Part shown: positions 51,763-60,841 of the stretch, piece by piece
How positions within the stretch are numbered: the stretch's first letter is position 1
Layout: every line of letters begins with the position of its first letter
Translations under genes and position numbers: made by a program
The notes under the pieces: model-generated
Told to the model about the DNA's origin: nothing
What the model saw: only the letters and a program-made list of their open reading frames with translations
The model's database searches: none
DNA from: Eubacteriales bacterium
GTDB lineage: Bacteria > Bacillota > Clostridia > Oscillospirales > Butyricicoccaceae
Assembly: GCA_030524285.1 (NCBI GenBank)
Contig: JAUNGQ010000001.1
Location: forward strand, 1-64,000
DNA length: 64,000 nt
Direction of reading: 5' to 3'

Positions 51763-51909
51763 AGGCCCCCGAAGAGGAGGAAGCTGACGGAGGGAGTTTG
51801 ATCGTATTTGTCTTATACACAGCGGTTACAGTTGATATAAATCAGTTACATTTCAACTCCCTCCGTCTTCGCCTGCGGCGAATCCACCTCCCTCGAAGAG
51901 GGAGGCTTT
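51763..51909. repeat. Dispersed palindromic repeat, copy 7
   Basis: Shortened left arm (GAAGAGGAGGAAGCTGACGG, lacking the GCTGTCAGCG part), then GAGGGAGTTTGATCGTATTT, and a full right arm starting CAACTCCCTCCGTCTTCGCC and ending CTCGAAGAGGGAGGCTTT. It sits between serC and femX; nothing else is seen in 51601-51762. Confidence 0.8.
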
Positions 51910-51964
51910 AATGTGCGTGAACCGCTGCTTTTCTCTTACCCCGCAGCTGAAATTGTTACCGCCA

Positions 51965-52011
51965 AAGGCTCCTTCTTAGAGGGAGCTGTCAGCGAAGCTG
52001 ACTGAGGGAGT
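51965..52011. repeat. Dispersed palindromic repeat, copy 8 (left arm only)
   Basis: AAGGCTCCTTCTTAGAGGGA, then GCTGTCAGCGAAGCTGACTG AGGGAG. It lies 56 bp after copy 7. Confidence 0.75.
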
Positions 52012-52121
52012 AAAGATTGATTTTTAAAAATCCAGTCGATTGCACCTTGTACCAGACAGGAAAAAGGCATATAATAAAGAAATATGCCGGAACATACATA
52101 GACTGAAACGTGATCCGGTGT

Positions 52122-52127
52122 TATAAT
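52122..52127 (+). promoter_or_regulatory. Candidate -10 of the femX operon
   Basis: TATAAT 57 bp before the femX start. A -35 is not clear. Confidence 0.4.
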
Positions 52128-52183
52128 AAGCATATGAGACAGCGTGATACCATATCTGTTCCAATTCAATCAGGAGGATAGAC

Positions 52184-53413
52184 ATGTTTGAATTTGTAAG
52201 CGACAAGACACTGGCTGAATACGAGGCGTTTAATGCCGGACATCCGTATGGCCATTTTGCACAGTCCAAGAAGTGGGCGAATTTAAAGGACAACTGGAAG
52301 TGGGAAGCGGTTATTGTACGCGGGGAAGATGGCAAAATCTGTGGTTCTCTGGCGGTACTCATCCGTAATCTGCCGCATCTGCCGTGGACGCTGATGTATG
52401 GCTGCCGCGGTCCGGTTTGTGACCCGCATGACCGCAATACCATGGAGCAGCTGATTGCAGGCGCACGTCAGCTGGCGAAGAAGCATCATTCCTATGTGTT
52501 AAAAATTGATCCGGACGTTTCTATCGAGGACAAGGCGTTTATTGCCGAGCTGGAGCATCTGGGCTTCAAAAATGCCACCGGCGACGGCAAGAACTTTGAA
52601 GGAATCCAGCCGAATTTCGTATTCCGTCTGGATGTTTCTGAAATGAACAGCAAGAAGATCTTTACCGCAGAGCCGGGGGAGGCATTTGATATCACGGTGG
52701 ATGACACACAGGGTGAGGATGCCATCATGCATTTCAAGACCGATACCCGTACCAAGGTTCGTAAGGCAATCAAACGCGGCGTCAAGATCAAGCTGGTTGG
52801 CAAGGAAATGATGCCGTTTTTCGCAAAGATGATGATGGAAACCGGCCTGCGTGACGGCTTCGTTACCCGTCCGGCAAGCTATTTTAATAAGATGCTGGAT
52901 GCCATGGGCGAAAATGCCCGTCTGTACATGGCGTTCTATGAGGACAAGCCGATTGCAGGCACGCTTGCCATTTACTACGGCGACAAGGTATGGTATCTGT
53001 ACGGCGCATCCGCAAACGGAACCAAGGAATTTGATGTCCGCAAGCTGATGCCGAACTATCTGCTGCAATGGATGATGATCCAGTGGTCCTTGGAGAAGAA
53101 GTGTCGTATTTATGATTTCCGCGGTGTTTCCGGCGATCTGACGCCGGATAACCCGCTGTACGGCCTGTATCGCTTTAAGAAGGACTTCAACGGCGATCTG
53201 GTACAGTTTGTCGGTGAATATGATCTGGTATTCAACAAGCCGGTACATTTTGCTGTGGTACACGGACAGAATACCTATCGCAACCTGCGCCGCAAGCGTT
53301 TCCTGAAGAAGAATGCTGCACTGGATACCTCCAAGCCGAAGAATCTGACCGGTGACCATCGCGGCGAGCAGCAAGAGAAAAATGCTGACGCAAAGCCGGA
53401 AGAAAAGAAGTAA
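52184..53413 (+). CDS. FemAB/FemX-family peptidoglycan bridge aminoacyltransferase
   Basis: A 409-residue protein with two GNAT-like halves and the coiled-coil interruption typical of FemX/FemA/MurM. Such enzymes use aminoacyl-tRNA to add the first amino acid(s) of the peptidoglycan interpeptide bridge to lipid II. Conserved pieces are HPYGHFAQSKKWANLKDNWK, SLAVLIRNLPHLPWTLMYGC RGP, and YDFRGVSGDLTPDNPLYGLY RFKKDFN. The C-terminus has a charged extension (about 385-409). AGGAGGATA precedes ATG 52184. It is followed after 14 bp by alanine racemase, consistent with a role in wall synthesis; the amino acid added is unknown. Confidence 0.92.
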   Translation: MFEFVSDKTLAEYEAFNAGHPYGHFAQSKKWANLKDNWKWEAVIVRGEDGKICGSLAVLIRNLPHLPWTLMYGCRGPVCDPHDRNTMEQLIAGARQLAKKHHSYVLKIDPDVSIEDKAFIAELEHLGFKNATGDGKNFEGIQPNFVFRLDVSEMNSKKIFTAEPGEAFDITVDDTQGEDAIMHFKTDTRTKVRKAIKRGVKIKLVGKEMMPFFAKMMMETGLRDGFVTRPASYFNKMLDAMGENARLYMAFYEDKPIAGTLAIYYGDKVWYLYGASANGTKEFDVRKLMPNYLLQWMMIQWSLEKKCRIYDFRGVSGDLTPDNPLYGLYRFKKDFNGDLVQFVGEYDLVFNKPVHFAVVHGQNTYRNLRRKRFLKKNAALDTSKPKNLTGDHRGEQQEKNADAKPEEKK

Positions 53414-53427
53414 AGGATGCGAACGGG

Positions 53428-54519
53428 ATGAAGAAGTTCGTTGTAGAGAGAGAGAAACTGGCGGCAAATTCCCGCCGGATTCAGGAAAAGGCCGGTGTAC
53501 CGGTGATTGCAGTCCTGAAAGCGGATGGCTATGGCTTTGGCATGGCACAGATGGCAGAGGTTTTGCGTGAAACCGGTATCCATATGTTTGCTGTTACGGA
53601 ACCGGGAGATGCCGCCAAGCTGCGTGAGCTGGGTTATGTCGATGAGGACATTCTGGTCATGCGCTCCACAGCCATGGCGGATGAAGCGTATGAGATTGTA
53701 CAGGCCAATGCCATTGCAACCGTCGGCTCGCCGGAGGCCGCTTACTGCCTGAATGAAGTGGCAAAGGGCTGCGGGCTGCAGGCGCGTGCCCATGTAAAAA
53801 TTGATACGGGTATGGGACGCTATGGTTTCCTTGCCGATCAGTATGAGGAAATCAAGCGGGTATATCGGGAAAATGAGGGCATTGCCGTGACCGGTATTTA
53901 TACGCATTTCCATTCTGCTTTTGCAAACGAAGCGGCAACCCGTGCACAGTACAAGCAGCTGTGCGATATTGTTGATCGACTCAAAGCAGACGGTATTGAC
54001 TGCGGTATGCGCCATGCGGCCAATTCGTCCGGCGTGTTCTGCTATGATGACATGATGCTGGACGCCGTGCGCGTCGGCTCTGCCTTTACCGGACGCATTC
54101 CGGCAAAGACCTCTACTGGGCTGTCCCGCATCGGTTATCTGGAAAGCCGTGTGATCGAGCTGCGTACTGTCCCGAAGGGACATACCTTCGGCTATGGTGC
54201 AGGCTACGTGGCAAAGGATGCAACCCGTGTGGCAGTTGTGCCGGTTGGCTATACCGATGGCTTTTCGGTGGAAAAAAAGAAGGATTTATACCGCTCACGT
54301 GATGTGCTGCGTTATATTTTAGCGGAAATCAAAAACGGAAGAGGCAAAGGCAACATTTATATCACCATCAACGGGCAGCGTGCCCGTGTGATGGGACATG
54401 TCGGCCTGTGCCATGTTTCATGTGATGTAACCGGACTGGATGTACACAACGGCGATACTGCGATTTTGGATGTCAATCCGCTGTACCTCAGTCCGCTGGT
54501 GCCAAAGGAATATGTCTGA
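53428..54519 (+). CDS. alr: Alanine racemase
   Basis: A 363-residue fold-type III PLP enzyme that makes D-alanine. The PLP Lys31 is in AVLKADGYGFG, and the second catalytic base is the Tyr in HTFGYGAGYVAKD. MRHAANSSGVFCYDDMMLDA and VRVGSAFTG fit the family. The sequence diverges from the typical VRPGIALYG at the substrate-binding site (VRVGSAFTG), so serine or other amino acids are conceivable substrates. It follows femX and its stop overlaps the next gene, so the three are coupled. Confidence 0.9.
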   Translation: MKKFVVEREKLAANSRRIQEKAGVPVIAVLKADGYGFGMAQMAEVLRETGIHMFAVTEPGDAAKLRELGYVDEDILVMRSTAMADEAYEIVQANAIATVGSPEAAYCLNEVAKGCGLQARAHVKIDTGMGRYGFLADQYEEIKRVYRENEGIAVTGIYTHFHSAFANEAATRAQYKQLCDIVDRLKADGIDCGMRHAANSSGVFCYDDMMLDAVRVGSAFTGRIPAKTSTGLSRIGYLESRVIELRTVPKGHTFGYGAGYVAKDATRVAVVPVGYTDGFSVEKKKDLYRSRDVLRYILAEIKNGRGKGNIYITINGQRARVMGHVGLCHVSCDVTGLDVHNGDTAILDVNPLYLSPLVPKEYV

Positions 54520-55909
54520 CGCAAGCTTATATCAACAGTTAAAAAAACAGGCGGCTCAAAAAGCCGCCCGTTTTCATATGCCGGGACACAAAGGACGTCC
54601 CATTTTATCCGAACTCAATCACCCGTTTGCCATTGATTATACGGAAATCGAGGGAACCGGCAATCTGTATGCCGGTGATGAACCGATTTTGTCCGCAGAG
54701 CGTGCCGCAGCGGGCTATTATGGCGCACACGATTGCCTGTTTTTGACCGGCGGTTCGACACAGGCGCTGATGACAGCGATTGCAGCCGCAGTGCCGGAAG
54801 GAGGCACGCTTGTGGTTGACCGTAACTGTCACAAATCCGCAACCCACGCAATGGCGCTGCTGGATTTAACGCCGGAATTTGTCGTTCCCGCGCCGCTGGA
54901 TGGGAGCGGACTGCCGGGGATGATTTCTCCACAGGCTGTGGAAAAAACGTTGCAGAACACGCCGCAGGCTGCGGCCGTCCTCATCACCAGTCCGAATTAT
55001 TACGGCGTCATGCAGGATATTTCGGCATTGGCGGCGATCTGCCATGCGCGTAACATTCCGTTGATAGTAGATGCCGCGCACGGTGCGCATTTGAAGGCAG
55101 TCGGATGTCAATCCTCCATAGAAGAAGGGGCGGATTTGGCAGCCGTCAGCACGCATAAGACCCTGCCCGCGCTCGGGCAGAGCGCCCTGCTGCTATCCTC
55201 CGGACATATTCCATTTGACATGCTGCTGGAAACCGCACCACTGTTCGGTACATCCAGCCCGTCCTATCTGCTGCTGGCATCAATTGACCTTGCAAGGGCA
55301 TGGCTGGAAAACGAGGGGGCGCAAGCGTATGCGGTATGCGCACAGCGTGTAGCAGCGCTTCGGCGGGAGATTGACCGGACAACGGTATTTTCCGCTTTAC
55401 AGGAGGGCGCAGCGTTCTTGGACCCGTGCCGATTGACGGTGTGCTGTCGTGGAACCAATGTCACCGGGCACGAGCTGAATGCCATTTTGCACGAACAGTT
55501 TGGCATTGATGCAGAAATGGCGGATCATGACCATGTGGTGTTCATCTGTACGGGCGCGGATACCGAGCGGGATTACAACCGGCTCATGGGAGCGCTGCGC
55601 GATACGCAATTTTTTCCTACGAAAACGGAATCCGCACCATTACTGCCGTTTCCAACACCGGAGCGTATCTGTTCGGTGCGCAAAGCATGGTTTTCAGGTA
55701 CGATCGAAATTCCGCTGTCGCAGGCAGCGGGAAAAATCTGTGCAAGGCCGGTCACGCCGTATCCGCCTGGCGTACCGCTTTTGTATCCGGGGGAGCGGAT
55801 TCGGCAAGTTCACATTGAATTTCTTCGAGCCGGATGGTATACTGAACATGAACCCATCTGCGTGATGGATCAAAATTCCGGGGAAAGGCAGAAGGACGAT
55901 GACATTTGA
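54512..55909 (+). CDS. Orn/Lys/Arg decarboxylase-family PLP protein
   Basis: A 465-residue fold-type I PLP enzyme of the SpeA/YaaO group. The N-terminus has AARFHMPGHKGRPILSEL and the FLTGGSTQALMTAIAAAVPE region. The PLP Lys is in LAAVSTHKTLPALGQSALLL, and VDAAHGAHL carries the cofactor Asp. It probably decarboxylates a basic amino acid (arginine or lysine). ATG 54512 overlaps the alr stop. In Bacillus the homologue yaaO stands before tmk, yaaQ, yaaR, holB and yaaT; here holB follows directly, so tmk and the yaaQ/R genes are missing from this block. Confidence 0.9.
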   Translation: MSDASLYQQLKKQAAQKAARFHMPGHKGRPILSELNHPFAIDYTEIEGTGNLYAGDEPILSAERAAAGYYGAHDCLFLTGGSTQALMTAIAAAVPEGGTLVVDRNCHKSATHAMALLDLTPEFVVPAPLDGSGLPGMISPQAVEKTLQNTPQAAAVLITSPNYYGVMQDISALAAICHARNIPLIVDAAHGAHLKAVGCQSSIEEGADLAAVSTHKTLPALGQSALLLSSGHIPFDMLLETAPLFGTSSPSYLLLASIDLARAWLENEGAQAYAVCAQRVAALRREIDRTTVFSALQEGAAFLDPCRLTVCCRGTNVTGHELNAILHEQFGIDAEMADHDHVVFICTGADTERDYNRLMGALRDTQFFPTKTESAPLLPFPTPERICSVRKAWFSGTIEIPLSQAAGKICARPVTPYPPGVPLLYPGERIRQVHIEFLRAGWYTEHEPICVMDQNSGERQKDDDI

Positions 55910-56885
55910 CAGCCTGCTGGGAAATGAAAGTCTGAAACAGGCGTTGCAGCATGCTCTGCGTGGACGGTTTCCGCAGTCGATTTTATTGACCGGTCCTGCC
56001 GGAATTGGAAAAATGACAACTGCACGGATTTTGACAGCTGCATTGCTGTGCGAAAGTAAGGACAGCAAACCCTGCAGCATGTGTACTGCATGTCGGAAGG
56101 TTATGGGCAATGTGCATTCCGATGTATCTGTCATTGATCTGGGGGACGCGGAAATCAAGGTAGACGTGGCACGTACCATCCGTTCGGAATGTGCAATCCT
56201 GCCCGGAGATAGTGACCGCCGTGTTTTTCTTATCCGTCACGCACATAATATGAATGCATCGGCGCAGAACGCGCTGTTAAAGCTGCTGGAGGAACCACCG
56301 TCTTATGCATTTTTTATTTTAATGACGGAAAATGCAGGTGCGATTCTACCTACCATTTTATCCCGCTGCACACGCTTTGCACTGGCGCCATTGGATATGG
56401 TATCTGTGATGCGGCTGCTACAGCAGAGGTATCCCGATAAAAGCCACGAGGAAATACAGATAGCTGCGGCTGGCTGCCAGGGTATTGCAGGGGATGCAAT
56501 CGCGGCGCTTTCCGAGGATACCAGCGAAATCACAGCGCTTGTGAAAGACGTTTTAACAGCATTGACCACCGGGGACGAGCTGGAGATTTTTCGCGCTTCG
56601 GAGCATTGCTCGTCGTTGTCACGGCAGCAGTTTTCCCATGTGCTGACTGCTTTGCGCACAGCAATACGGGATGCTGTTTTTGCAGCAAATGGTATGCAGA
56701 CACCATTGCTGCCAGCGCTGCGGATACAGTCAGAGGCGTTGGCGGGAAAGGCTACGGTGCGACAGTTGCTTGCGCTGTATGACTGGATGGGCGAGCTGGA
56801 TGAACGTATCGAACGCAATCCGGGTATGGCCCTGCTGACAGGCTGCTTGGCGGCGGGGTGTTATGAACGCCTGAGAGGGGAATAA
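55899..56885 (+). CDS. holB: DNA polymerase III subunit delta'
   Basis: A 328-residue AAA+ clamp-loader subunit. LTGPAGIGKMTTARI is the P-loop, a Cys4 zinc module follows (CESKDSKPCSMCTACRKVMG), and the sensor-1/SRC region shows NASAQNALLKLLEEPPSYAF. It helps load the sliding clamp at the replication fork. It overlaps the decarboxylase gene by 11 bp and precedes ricT by 31 bp, the conserved holB-yaaT order of Firmicutes. Confidence 0.95.
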   Translation: MTFDSLLGNESLKQALQHALRGRFPQSILLTGPAGIGKMTTARILTAALLCESKDSKPCSMCTACRKVMGNVHSDVSVIDLGDAEIKVDVARTIRSECAILPGDSDRRVFLIRHAHNMNASAQNALLKLLEEPPSYAFFILMTENAGAILPTILSRCTRFALAPLDMVSVMRLLQQRYPDKSHEEIQIAAAGCQGIAGDAIAALSEDTSEITALVKDVLTALTTGDELEIFRASEHCSSLSRQQFSHVLTALRTAIRDAVFAANGMQTPLLPALRIQSEALAGKATVRQLLALYDWMGELDERIERNPGMALLTGCLAAGCYERLRGE

Positions 56886-56916
56886 CCCTCTTTTCTCATA
56901 AACAGGAGGAACTATT

Positions 56917-58218
56917 TTGGCTCAGATTATTGGAGTCCGATTCAAACAAGTCGGAAAAGTATATTATTTTGATCCATGCGATATACAGGTTGAGATAGGA
57001 CAGCATGTGATTGTTGAAACCGCAAGAGGTGTGGAGTATGGCGAGGTTGCGCTGGCAAATCGCGACGTATCCGAGGGTGAGGTGGTCAAGCCGCTGAAAA
57101 AGCTGATCCGTGTTGCAACCCCTTCGGATGCAAAGGTTGTGGAAACCAACCAGAAACGCGCAAAGGAAGCGTTTTCGATCTGTGAACAGAAAATTGCCGA
57201 GCATAAGCTGGATATGAAGCTTGTTTCGGTGGAATATACGTTTGATTTAAACAAGGTTTTGTTTTATTTTACCGCGGACGGGCGTGTTGACTTCCGTGAG
57301 CTGGTAAAGGATCTTGCATCTGTTTTCCGTACCCGCATTGAACTGCGGCAGATCGGTGTGCGCGATGAAGCAAAGGTGCTGGGCGGACTGGGGATCTGTG
57401 GCAGACCGCTGTGCTGCGCATCCTTTTTGGACGATTTCCAGCCGGTTTCGATCAATATGGCAAAGCAGCAGAACCTTTCTCTGAATCCAACCAAGATTTC
57501 CGGCACATGCGGGCGTCTGATGTGCTGCCTGAAATATGAACAGGAGGCATATGAAGATCTGAGCCGCGTGACCCCGCGTCCGGAATCCACCGTACAGACG
57601 CCGGATGGCATCGGTGTTGTCATCAGCGCCGCTATGCTGCGTGGAACCTGTGTGGTGCAGCTGGATGATGATCCGGATACCTTGCATACCTATAAATGCA
57701 AGGACTGTCAGGTATTACAGGCAGGGCGCAGGCCGCGTCGTGCCGCACATGCCGCCCCTGTGGTAAAACCGGAGACGCCGAAAACGGTACTGCCATTGGC
57801 GGAAGAGCCTGTGGAAGAACCGTTGTTGAAACAGGATATTGCTATGGTGCAGCCAGAGCCTGTTATGCCGGAGGAAAAGCCCGTGGAGGAGGAAAAGCAG
57901 CAGAATGACCGCCGCCGTTCCGATCGTCCGCGCAGACGCCGCCGCACAAATGCAGAAGGTAGTCAGAAGTCTGCGCGAGGAGAGAAAGACAAGCAAGGCG
58001 AAAAGCAGGAAAAGCAGCCTGAAAAGCGACGGGAACGTCGTCCGCGTCGTGAGCGCAGAAACAGCGAAAAGCCTGTGGAAAATCAGAACCGTGAGAATCG
58101 GGAACACAAGGCATCCGATGGTGAGTTTATGGATGCCAACCGTCAGCCGCGCCGTCGTCGTCCGCGCCGTCGTCCAAAGGACGGAGCGAAAAATTCACAG
58201 GAAAATAAGGCGGAATAA
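56917..58218 (+). CDS. ricT: PSP1-domain protein RicT (YaaT) with long Arg-rich tail
   Basis: A 433-residue protein. Residues 1-270 are RicT: IIGVRFKQVGKVYYFDPCDI, the PSP1 core, and the Cys set (GLGICGRPLCCASFLDDFQP, GTCGRLMCCLKYEQEAYEDL) that binds Fe-S with RicA and RicF in Bacillus. The Ric complex aids RNase Y-dependent mRNA maturation and phosphorelay/sporulation. From about 285 to 433 the chain is low-complexity, first Glu/Pro-rich, then strongly Arg-rich (RRRRRPRRRPKDG near the end), which suggests RNA contact. The start is TTG at 56917, 6-8 nt after AGGAGGA. Confidence 0.93.
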   Translation: MAQIIGVRFKQVGKVYYFDPCDIQVEIGQHVIVETARGVEYGEVALANRDVSEGEVVKPLKKLIRVATPSDAKVVETNQKRAKEAFSICEQKIAEHKLDMKLVSVEYTFDLNKVLFYFTADGRVDFRELVKDLASVFRTRIELRQIGVRDEAKVLGGLGICGRPLCCASFLDDFQPVSINMAKQQNLSLNPTKISGTCGRLMCCLKYEQEAYEDLSRVTPRPESTVQTPDGIGVVISAAMLRGTCVVQLDDDPDTLHTYKCKDCQVLQAGRRPRRAAHAAPVVKPETPKTVLPLAEEPVEEPLLKQDIAMVQPEPVMPEEKPVEEEKQQNDRRRSDRPRRRRRTNAEGSQKSARGEKDKQGEKQEKQPEKRRERRPRRERRNSEKPVENQNRENREHKASDGEFMDANRQPRRRRPRRRPKDGAKNSQENKAE

Positions 58219-58234
58219 AATATATAGCATACCA

Positions 58235-58267
58235 AAATCCCTGCATCTCGTGATGTAGGGATTTTTT
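58235..58267 (+). terminator. ricT terminator
   Basis: AAATCCCTGCATC, TCGT loop, GATGTAGGGATTT, then TTT. Confidence 0.9.
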
Positions 58268-58400
58268 ACATAAAAAATAAAAATGTTGGAAAATGCACGA
58301 AAAAATAGCTTGATGTCCGTTGGGCTATGTGATACACTACCATATAAATAATCAGATAGGAACAAAACGACTGGTCAGAGGAAAAGGAATTAGAATCAAT

Positions 58401-59264
58401 ATGAGTAAAATTGCTGTTATCGCGGATTCCAGCTGTGACTTTACGCCGGAACGCGCAGAAAAAGCGGGCTTTTCCGTTGTCCCGCTGAATGTAACGTTTG
58501 AAGACGGAACGGTTTATCGGGATGGTATTGACCTGACCGGCGAGGAATTTTTTGCCAAGCTGGCAGCCTGCAAGCAGCTGCCGAAAACCAGCCAGCCGAC
58601 GCTGGAGGCATGGATGGATACATTTCGCAAATATGCAGATTATGACGATATTATCGTCATTACCGTATCTGCTAAAATGTCCGGAACCATCAACGGCGCC
58701 AGTATGGCACGCCGCATGATCCGTGAGGAGGGATTTCGTCCCAACATTCATCTGGTAGATTCGATGACTGCTTCTGCTACAGTGGCTGCGTTTGCACTGG
58801 AAGCTGTCCGCATGGTAAAAGAAGGAAAAAGCGCGCAGGAAATTCTGAGTCGGATGATGTATTTGCAAAACCATATGGCAGTATATTTCATTTTTGACAG
58901 TTTGGAATATCTGCGTAAAGGCGGACGGATTGGCAGTGCCACGGCGTTGGCTGGCAGAGTCATGGGCATCAAGCCGCTGTTAACCTTCTTTGAAGGCGAA
59001 CCGAAAAATGTGGATAAGGTGCGCGGTTTGCAGGCCGGCTATAAAAAGCTGGTAGACGGCTTTTTGAAAAACGCAGTTGATTTGCATCATGTCATGGTCA
59101 TTTCCTCCTGTGCACCGGAACGTGTGGAAATCATCAGTAGGATGCTGCAAACGCATATCAGTGATATTCAGATTACATCTGTCGAAATCGGCTCCGTTAT
59201 CGGTACATATGTTGGTCCCGGCGGCATTGCACTGGTATATGAAGAAAAGGACGCCCGTTGGTAA
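58401..59264 (+). CDS. DegV family fatty-acid-binding protein
   Basis: A 287-residue DegV protein. KIAVIADSSCDFTPERAEK, PKTSQPTLEAW (the TSQPS-type fatty-acid headgroup motif) and KMSGTINGASMA are all family marks, and LEYLRKGGRIGSATALAGRV MGIKPLL follows. DegV/FakB proteins bind fatty acids and present them to FakA kinase for phospholipid synthesis. No fakA gene is adjacent. Start at ATG 58401 puts the first strand at the N-terminus; AAGGAATT lies upstream. Confidence 0.95.
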   Translation: MSKIAVIADSSCDFTPERAEKAGFSVVPLNVTFEDGTVYRDGIDLTGEEFFAKLAACKQLPKTSQPTLEAWMDTFRKYADYDDIIVITVSAKMSGTINGASMARRMIREEGFRPNIHLVDSMTASATVAAFALEAVRMVKEGKSAQEILSRMMYLQNHMAVYFIFDSLEYLRKGGRIGSATALAGRVMGIKPLLTFFEGEPKNVDKVRGLQAGYKKLVDGFLKNAVDLHHVMVISSCAPERVEIISRMLQTHISDIQITSVEIGSVIGTYVGPGGIALVYEEKDARW

Positions 59265-59360
59265 TACCTCCTGCCTCTGGGGGTGATAGCTCTGACACTT
59301 TGGTATGAGAGCCAAAAAAAAGAAAAATCTGTAATCCGCTGAAAAACCTGAAATGCCCGC

Positions 59361-59388
59361 TGTACATTTGAAATTTTCATGCTATAAT
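59361..59388 (+). promoter_or_regulatory. Promoter of the HydF-like gene
   Basis: TGTACA (59361-59366), 16 bp, TATAAT (59383-59388) with extended -10 TGC. The leader is about 150 nt and shows no gene. Confidence 0.55.
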
Positions 59389-59547
59389 GTAGGTAATCGG
59401 CAGAGAGAAATTTGCACTATTTTATAGATAAAAGAACAGATTTCAAAGGAGGTTCCCTTTGTGACAGCAGAAGGCAATCCCATACAGCCAGCAGCATAGA
59501 TATGGATGCGGGCAGATGGTATTGTGTGTCAGGGGAGGAAAGCAGAA

Positions 59548-60777
59548 ATGAAGCAGAGTAGTATTTTACCGACTATCCTAGGCGGCGAGAACCGACATAT
59601 TGTTTTATTTGGCAGGACCGGCAGCGGAAAAACGAGTATTTTCGATCAGCTGGTGGAGAATAATCAGGTTGAATTTCAGATCAAGAAGGGCAACGCCAAG
59701 TACAGTCCGGTTGTTGGCAGGTGCAGGCTCGGTCATGCCGGTGAGGTAACCCTGATTGACACAGCCGGGCTGGATGATGTGAACGAGCTGGGAAGTGAAC
59801 AAGCGCAGCACACCCGGAACATCATTCGTCGTGCAGATATCGCCATTTATGTTATCAATATTCAGGAGTTTGACCACAAGGCCCGTGAAGCATATCGGCG
59901 TGCGCATGACTGGATGGAACAGAATATGGTTCCATATTTACAGGTGTTTAACCGCTGTGATGAAACGTATGTAGGTGATATTGCGAAGCTGAAGACGGAA
60001 TTTCCGGATGCGATCTTTATTTCAACGTATACGCCGGGTTCGATTTCTTTGCTGCGTACACGCTTGTCCCAGATGGTGCGTTCGTTGAAGGCACAGGAGG
60101 CGCCGCTGGTACCGGAGAAGCTGATTCAGAAGGGCGATTATGTTCTGATGCTGGTGCCGGACCCCGGACTGATTCATGAATATGCAATCGTTATGGAGCT
60201 GATGGATCGCGGTGCACGCTGTGTGATGATTCATGAGGATGATCTGGAGGCAGCCATGAGGGAGATTCCGCGGATTGACCTTGTTGTTGCATATGCGCGT
60301 TCCTTTGGCAAGGTACGTGATATTGTGCCGGAGAATATTCCGCTGACATCGTATTCCCTGCTCTATGGCCTGAAAAGTGGTGTGCTGGAAAGCTTCATTG
60401 AAGGCGCGCGTGCGATCGGCACATTGACGAAGGACAGCCATGTCCTGATTGCCGTTGGCAATAAGCAGAGCGAGATTTATAAGGAAATCGGACGCATTAA
60501 AATTCCGCGTTCCATGCGCAGGCTGATTGGCGAGGAACTACAAATCGATTACTCCTTTGGCCTTGATCTGCCGGAGAATTTGGGCGAGTACGATCTGGTT
60601 ATCCATGATACCGGCGCTACGATGTCGCAGCGTTCTATACAGGCACGTGTTGCAATCTGCCAGGAGGCAGGCGTCCCGGTTGCCAATTACGGTACGATTC
60701 TGGCAGCGCTGGCAGGTGTTCTGGATCGTTGCAAAAATGCCCTGCTCCCGGAACAGGAAGAGGAAGAAGCATTTTAA
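59548..60777 (+). CDS. HydF-like GTPase lacking the iron-sulfur ligands
   Basis: A 409-residue protein collinear with HydF, the [FeFe]-hydrogenase maturation GTPase/scaffold. GTPase domain: P-loop GRTGSGKTS (22-30), DTAGLDD (71-77), and NRCD (135-138) for NKxD. A dimerisation domain follows (about 190-290), then the C-terminal domain. True HydF binds [4Fe-4S] through CxH and HCxxC. Here the first site reads IAVGNKQSE (Asn305, Gln307) and the second VIHDTGATMS (His353 kept, Asp354 and Ala357 for Cys). So cluster binding is probably lost. No hydE or hydG is nearby. GGGGAGG lies upstream of ATG 59548. Confidence 0.85.
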   Translation: MKQSSILPTILGGENRHIVLFGRTGSGKTSIFDQLVENNQVEFQIKKGNAKYSPVVGRCRLGHAGEVTLIDTAGLDDVNELGSEQAQHTRNIIRRADIAIYVINIQEFDHKAREAYRRAHDWMEQNMVPYLQVFNRCDETYVGDIAKLKTEFPDAIFISTYTPGSISLLRTRLSQMVRSLKAQEAPLVPEKLIQKGDYVLMLVPDPGLIHEYAIVMELMDRGARCVMIHEDDLEAAMREIPRIDLVVAYARSFGKVRDIVPENIPLTSYSLLYGLKSGVLESFIEGARAIGTLTKDSHVLIAVGNKQSEIYKEIGRIKIPRSMRRLIGEELQIDYSFGLDLPENLGEYDLVIHDTGATMSQRSIQARVAICQEAGVPVANYGTILAALAGVLDRCKNALLPEQEEEEAF

Positions 60778-60792
60778 AACGTAAAACGTTAT

Positions 60793-60836
60793 AATCCCCT
60801 GATGGTGAAAGACTATCAGGGGATTTTCTGTTTTTT
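60793..60836 (+). terminator. Terminator of the HydF-like gene
   Basis: AATCCCCTGAT (60793-60803) pairs with ATCAGGGGATT (60815-60825), then TTCTGTTTTTTT. Confidence 0.88.
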
Positions 60837-60841
60837 TCCAT

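Noticed and set aside
59461..59547. Earlier start for the HydF-like gene at 59506
   Set aside because: The extra 14 codons lack a ribosome site, while GGGGAGG sits directly before ATG 59548, which gives the normal HydF N-terminus.
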